Assembly: GCA_958430865.1 (NCBI GenBank)
Contig: CAUDNR010000826.1
Location: 1 to 11,352, forward strand
Source: Entrophospora sp. SA101
Lineage: Eukaryota; Glomeromycota; Glomeromycetes; Entrophosporales; Entrophosporaceae
Reading direction: 5' to 3'
Length of the DNA: 11,352 nt
The notes below the pieces were generated by a model. The model worked only from the letters and a program-made list of their open reading frames with translations. It did not search any database and had not been told where the DNA came from. This document shows, piece by piece, positions 7,697 through 11,352 of the stretch (its first letter is position 1; the number at the start of each line of letters is the position of its first letter). A program made the translations under genes and the position numbers.

Positions 7697-8657
7697 ATGA
7701 CTTCCTTACAAGCATATGGGCTATTAACTATTAGCTTTATAATAAGTTTTTCGCTTACTTTAATTTCCTTAACATCGATAACATGGTAAAGTAAATTTTA
7801 TAATCTTGGCATGTGTTGCATAATGTTTAATTAATATAGAATAATGGTTTTTTTTAATTATTATTTTTATTGTTTTATTTTTATTGTCTAAAGGATAACA
7901 TATGAAAGCGCAAGACCAAATCGGTCAGTTACAAATTATGGTTTATATAGGGTAATTATTAATTAAACAACATGAATTATATATAATAAACATTAACAAG
8001 AAAAATAAAATTTTAAATTTAAAATATAGAAATGTTCAAATTTTTTAACTGACGGATGTCGTGCTTTTCCAGATGAAGCATACGGTGATTGTGATGAAGA
8101 AGGATTCTGTGAAGAATGGATGGCAGCAAGAACTGATATAGTCTTGGCTACTATTTTAGATGGAGTTATATTTTTGCTTTTACTGGCATTTTTTATTGGT
8201 GGAAATAGTCTAAGGAAAGATCATTGGAAGTTGATTACTGGATTAATTATTCTTGATTGTAATTATAATATTTCTCACCAACTCTCTTTACCAATATTTT
8301 TATAATATATATATATATTAATAACATGTGTGTATGTGGATATCTACAGGTTTCCTTCAATTTTCAGTTGTGGCATTGATATTTCATGCATATAAAAATT
8401 CAGAAAAATTTATTTATGGATATAGACTTGACACAAGTTTTTATCTTGCCTCATTAGCAGCAGTATTAAATTTAACAAATGGAGTTGGATTTATTGTTTA
8501 TTCAGTCTTCCTTCAACCAAAAGAAGAACAACTATCAAATGACGCTAATAATGATAATGGATATGAACCAATTAATCAATCAGATGAGGATGACATTGAA
8601 TTTAACCGACCTGTTCCTGTTGACTTGGAAAATAATAATGAGAATATTAATAATTAA
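7697..8657 (+). CDS. Four-transmembrane claudin/PMP22/SUR7-like membrane protein
   Basis: Four exons with consistent phases, 7697-7785, 7894-7951, 8030-8258 and 8350-8657, give 227 residues. Donors are GTAAAG, GTAATT and GTAATT; acceptors are AAAG, ATAG and ACAG. Predicted helices are at about 7-29, 86-107, 117-140 and 154-180. The first, probably extracellular, loop has NYGLYRKC (C51) followed by C59, C70 and C76, then EEWMAAR just before helix 2. This resembles the claudin/PMP22 pattern GLW..C...C and a conserved Arg before TM2. The cytosolic tail (from about 182) is acidic and Asn-rich (SDEDDIEF). Topology and loop suggest a plasma-membrane organiser or cell-wall-related protein as in fungal SUR7/PalI relatives; the function is inference. 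The start is the first ATG giving a full helix 1. Internal ATGs (8120) would lose helix 1 and the cysteine loop. Possible AATAAA-type signals lie at 8740-8815. Confidence 0.78.
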
Positions 8658-8822
8658 TTTTTTATAAGAGCAATTATTGATGGTAGGAAAAAATGGTTCT
8701 AAAAATAAATGATTATTGGAACATTCATTTCATAAAATAAATTTTGTAGTTTATCATAATCATTATTAGTCATTTATATTATAATTTAAATATATATATT
8801 TTTTTAAATAAAATAGTTTGTA
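8658..8822 (+). other. Probable 3' UTR of the claudin-like gene
   Basis: AT-rich non-coding sequence after the TAA stop. AAATAAAT/AATAAA-like sequences near 8702-8710, 8735-8742 and 8806-8813 are candidate polyadenylation signals. Confidence 0.4.
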
Positions 8823-9215
8823 GTAATGTTGCACATACCAATGTGTTCTTTGACAATTGTCTCATATATATACTATGTAATCAAACTTTGTTCTATGTCT
8901 TTAACAAGTAAAATTTGTTGTGCTAAATCGGAATCACCCAATAATTGATTGTGACCATATTGCTGCTGCTGCACCAGCCAGAGTTTCTAGCCACAAAAAT
9001 ATGTTCTTTATAGTTCAGACAGCATTAACATCACAGTTCCAGGGTCCGGCACATACATGTCCAGAGCACCTACAACTGTTGAGGTTTACTAAATAACCCT
9101 TCACATTCAAAACATATTCTGCTAGTTCTAAATTCTAAATTCATCAATAATTTTTACTCTGCATCATTTCCTTAACTCCCATATCAGCTGGACCAGCAGC
9201 ATGTCCTTTAGAACT
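8823..9215 (-). pseudogene. Frame-broken coding remnant, unknown product
   Basis: On the minus strand, three frames show protein-like stretches in succession. 9215-9144 reads SSKGHAAGPADMGVKEMMQ.. to a TGA. 9086-8934 contains CSGHVCAGPWNCDVNAV, a TGA, then NIFLWLETLAGAAAAIWSQS in the same frame. About 8975-8873 reads GHNQLLGDSDLAQQILLVKD.. to a TAG, then YETIVKEHIGM beyond it. The frames overlap as expected for single-base indels in one original gene. Base composition is less AT-rich than the flanks. I do not recognise the family. It may belong with the candidate first exon at 9554-9609. Confidence 0.45.
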
Positions 9216-9379
9216 TTTTATTTTGTTTTTTATTTTATTTTTTTTACATATATTTTTTTTATTATTTTTTTTTTACATTATTTTATTATTTTTATTTTTT
9301 TACATATATTTTATTTACATATATTTTTTTTTTATTTACATTTTTTTTTTTTACTTATTTTATTTATTACATATATATA
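9214..9379 (+). repeat. T-rich low-complexity tract with TTTACATATATTTT units
   Basis: Long T runs are interspersed with ACATATAT words, repeated about four to five times between 9243 and 9376. No coding potential. The length is prone to sequencing and assembly error. Confidence 0.8.
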
Positions 9380-9553
9380 AGAAAGGTTCATAGTTTTTTA
9401 TGCAAACAATTTCCTTATTTGTATTTCTTTGGTCAAGATTGACAAGTTTTTTCATAACGAACTGAACACAGACCTTCCATCCAAACTTAACTTAACATTA
9501 AATAGAGTGACGAACAAGTGGTGATAACCACCATTCTTTTGATGAACACTTAC

Positions 9554-9609
9554 CCATTTCTCATTTGGTTTTCTTTATTTCTTTGGAAATGTTTTCTTTT
9601 TGGTGGCAT
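9554..9609 (-). CDS. Possible isolated first exon (MPPKRKHFQRNKENQMRN-)
   Basis: ATG at 9609-9607 opens an 18-codon basic, Lys/Arg-rich stretch (nuclear-localisation-like PPKRK). It ends two bases into a codon at a strong GTAAGT donor (9553-9548). A first exon would look like this, but no convincing continuation exists immediately downstream. The nearest minus-strand coding material is the broken remnant at 8823-9215. The longer upstream ORF to 9762 is mostly poly-Lys from an A run and is unlikely to be used. Confidence 0.35.
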
Positions 9610-9920
9610 TATATTTTTTAAAAAGAAAATAAAAAAATTTTGATTGATTGACAACGCATACGTATTATTTATGTGATAGTTTTTTTTTTTTTTTTTTGTA
9701 AACAATTTATTTTTGACAGATGATGACAAAACATGAGTGTTGTTGTTTGGGTCTGAAGACATGTTAATAACTAACCAGAGGTACTATTTTTAATTTGCAT
9801 TGATATAATGTGGTGTCTTTTAGTTATTATAAATATTATTATTGAAATCAAAATGCGGAGTAGATCTTGCTGGGTAATTATAAGATTATCAATTGGTATT
9901 TTGCTTTTCGTAATCGTAAT

Positions 9921-9921
9921 C

Positions 9922-9953
<32 letters not shown>
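9921..9953 (+). repeat. AAT/ATT microsatellite
   Basis: AAT repeats turn into ATT repeats, making a short near-palindromic block of about 33 bp. It creates the Asn/Ile run of a spurious ORF (9808-10008). Confidence 0.85.
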
Positions 9954-9979
9954 AATTACAAGATGTCAAGGATGCATGA

Positions 9980-10420
9980 CTGGAGCAATTCGAATATGCT
10001 GCATTTGATTATCAGAAATTAACAGATGCTGAAGCACGCACACTACCTTGAACACTTTACAGTCATTCTCTCATATGTTCCTCGTGTACAAAGGCTAATC
10101 TGACCACATTTCACCCGATGATACATTGATGCAACAGAATTCCAGGGGGATGCAAAGCTCTGGAGCTGCATTAAGACTGCATCAATTGTCAATGACACTT
10201 TTCACTAATCTTCCCTCACAGCACCAGACTAGAGAAGGCTGCTGCCATGTTAGCTGAAAAAATTGCCTGTAAAGATCCTACCTCTAAGGATGGCTCTGTG
10301 TCCAAGATGTTGCAACTCTGGAGGAACATTAAGAGAATCTGCAGCTTGTTTCAAGCACAGGAGGTTACAATTCAGAGTGGGGTTGGTGATCCTGAAATTG
10401 CATTTGGGCTCTTATGTTAG
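9980..10420 (+). pseudogene. Decayed coding remnant with frameshifts, unknown product
   Basis: This segment is clearly more GC-balanced than its surroundings and has protein-like stretches in two alternating frames. 9980-10048 (LEQFEYAAFDYQKLTDAEAR..) ends at TGA 10049. A second frame, 10117-10257, reads DDTLMQQNSRGMQSSGAALR... and ends at TGA 10255. The first frame returns at 10226-10420 (RLEKAAAMLAEKIACKDPTS.. then MLQLWRNIKRICSLFQAQEV..) and ends at TAG 10418. The frame overlap at 10226-10257 marks a single-base indel. I do not recognise the family. The remnant ends about 37 bp before repeat copy B. Confidence 0.5.
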
Positions 10421-10456
10421 GAGAAAGGCTGTAAAATAAAATGATTCAGATTTGTT

Positions 10457-10904
10457 TAGCATAATGGACATTTGATTTCATTGGCTAATATTTGTGACGA
10501 TTTCCTTCCATATATCATGCAAAAATTAAATTTTATTGGCTTGATGATCATTACGCAATTTGAAAACAAAATAAATTTATATAGGAGGGGAATTTGAATG
10601 GAATAAGTGAATTTCAAGTTGATACAAGAATATATTTACATACTTGGATATAAAACAATTATCATAAAATAATCACATATATTGTATATTTAAAACAATA
10701 GATTTACAAAATGTTAATAACAATGATCTATTATTTATTATTATTATTATTATGTTAATAACATTAATTAATCAAATGTATAAACAACCTACCTTCAAAA
10801 CAATTCTTTTGAATAAAAGAAAATAACAATTAACACTAAAATAATTAAATAAATACCCAAAACTATTTGTCAGTAAGATTGCTCATTCGAATCTAATCCA
10901 CATA
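10457..10904 (+). repeat. Dispersed repeat, copy B
   Basis: Counterpart of copy A (6666-6995) in the same orientation, starting TAGCATAATGGACATTTGATTTCA and ending TCTAATCCACATA. It is about 118 bp longer, mainly through extra AT-rich sequence around 10640-10755. That sequence includes a TTATTA microsatellite and two similar ATGTTAATAACA words (10711, 10752) suggesting an internal duplication. Confidence 0.78.
10730..10753 (+). repeat. TTATTA microsatellite inside repeat copy B
   Basis: A TTA array of about 24 bp interrupts the alignment to copy A, so it expanded or was gained after the copies separated. Confidence 0.8.
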
Positions 10905-11165
10905 AAATAATTTTGTTTGTCATCAATCACCATTAAAAAAAAAATTTTTTTAGAAAATTACATATATATATAAATGTGTATTGATGACCATTGTAATAAT
11001 TAAATATTATCAAACCTCCTGCTAGTACATTGTTCTTCCAAAGATATATACATGCGTGTGTTTAAATAATTTTTACTAATAAATAAAATATTATCCAAGA
11101 ATTTAGTATATAAAGTTTATATAACAAAATTTGATCACAATAAAAAGAAATAAATAATAATATTT
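10905..11165. other. AT-rich non-coding stretch, nothing recognised
   Basis: Contains A runs, a TATATATA run near 10963 and several AATAAA words. No coding frame or RNA gene is visible on either strand. Confidence 0.4.
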
Positions 11166-11176
11166 GCAAGCAAGAG

Positions 11177-11352
11177 TTTATCTTCCATTATCACGGATAG
11201 CCCTCCCTCTCTCATCTATAATCCACTATTGTTACTGTTGTTATTGTTGTTAACTATTTAAAAGATTTAATGAATGATTGAATTAAATGCTTACTGCTGG
11301 TTAATTCTAAACCACCATCTAATAATAACTATGATTGTTGCAATCAAAGAGG
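11177..11352 (-). CDS. Possible 3' part of a gene entering from the right edge
   Basis: On the minus strand the right edge reads an open frame SLIATIIVIIRWWFRINQ (a hydrophobic helix followed by basic residues) that meets a GTAAGC donor-like site near 11293-11288. Further on, WIIDERGRAIRDNGR ends in TAA after an ACAATAG acceptor-like site. Both look protein-like, but I could not join them in a consistent phase, so the exon model is unresolved. Confidence 0.25.

Noticed and set aside
8479..8667. ORF overlapping exon 4 of the claudin-like gene in another frame
   Set aside because: A shadow of the real exon; the real frame gives a transmembrane helix and joins the upstream exons in phase.
8744..8785. 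Similarity of CATAAAATAAATTTTG to the sequence after repeat copy B (10901)
   Set aside because: Short and AT-rich; too weak to claim that copy A continues here beyond the insertion.
9550..9762. Full 70-codon minus ORF
   Set aside because: The upstream half is poly-Lys and Asn from low-complexity DNA; only the last 18 codons before a splice donor look credible, and these are listed separately.
9808..10008. 66-codon ORF with Ile/Asn runs
   Set aside because: Made by the AAT/ATT microsatellite; the remainder has no domain-like features and overlaps the decayed gene in another frame.

Overview
This is a very AT-rich eukaryotic window. It has short introns with GT(A/G)(A/T)GT-like donors, tiny exons, many A/T homopolymers and microsatellites, and DNA-transposon debris. 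A fungal DNA-repair gene, a fungal claudin-like membrane gene and a transposase of the kind with the 'DNCxGQNKN' motif together suggest a repeat-rich fungus. An arbuscular mycorrhizal fungus (Glomeromycotina, Rhizophagus-like) is my best guess; that is inference, not a database match.

Layout. Positions 116-3049 hold a chimeric DNA transposon. Its right part is a nearly intact transposase gene (1404-2948, + strand, one in-frame TGA). Its left end is not a normal 5' end. It is an inverted second copy of the element's own 3' end (116-472), joined through 8 bp of microhomology to a 914-bp exact copy (465-1378) of part of the APN2/APE2 gene, introns included. The parent APN2/APE2 gene lies 2.8 kb away (4222-6632, - strand). 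Between them (3050-4221) are degenerate tandem repeats and a decayed + strand coding remnant that converges on APN2.

APN2/APE2 can be reconstructed as seven exons, including micro-exons of 25, 25 and 14 nt, giving a 627-residue protein. It has every ExoIII-type catalytic residue, two perfect PCNA-interaction (PIP) boxes, a Ser/Thr homopolymer tract and a C-terminal GRF zinc finger. Its upstream region carries a dispersed repeat (6666-6995) with a second copy at 10457-10904, and a pogo/Fot-like terminal sequence begins exactly where the first copy stops.

Divergent from APN2, a four-exon gene (7697-8657, + strand) encodes a 227-residue four-helix membrane protein with a claudin/PMP22-like first loop. 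The rest of the window is mostly relics: a frame-broken coding remnant on the - strand (8823-9215) with a possible first exon at 9554-9609, T-rich low-complexity DNA (9214-9379), and a more GC-balanced decayed gene on the + strand (9980-10420). A possible 3' end of a - strand gene enters from the right edge.

The most interesting object is the transposon that has taken up a host base-excision-repair gene fragment beside the parent gene. It now has two 'right ends', a long perfect-looking inverted repeat, and a cargo carrying both PIP boxes.
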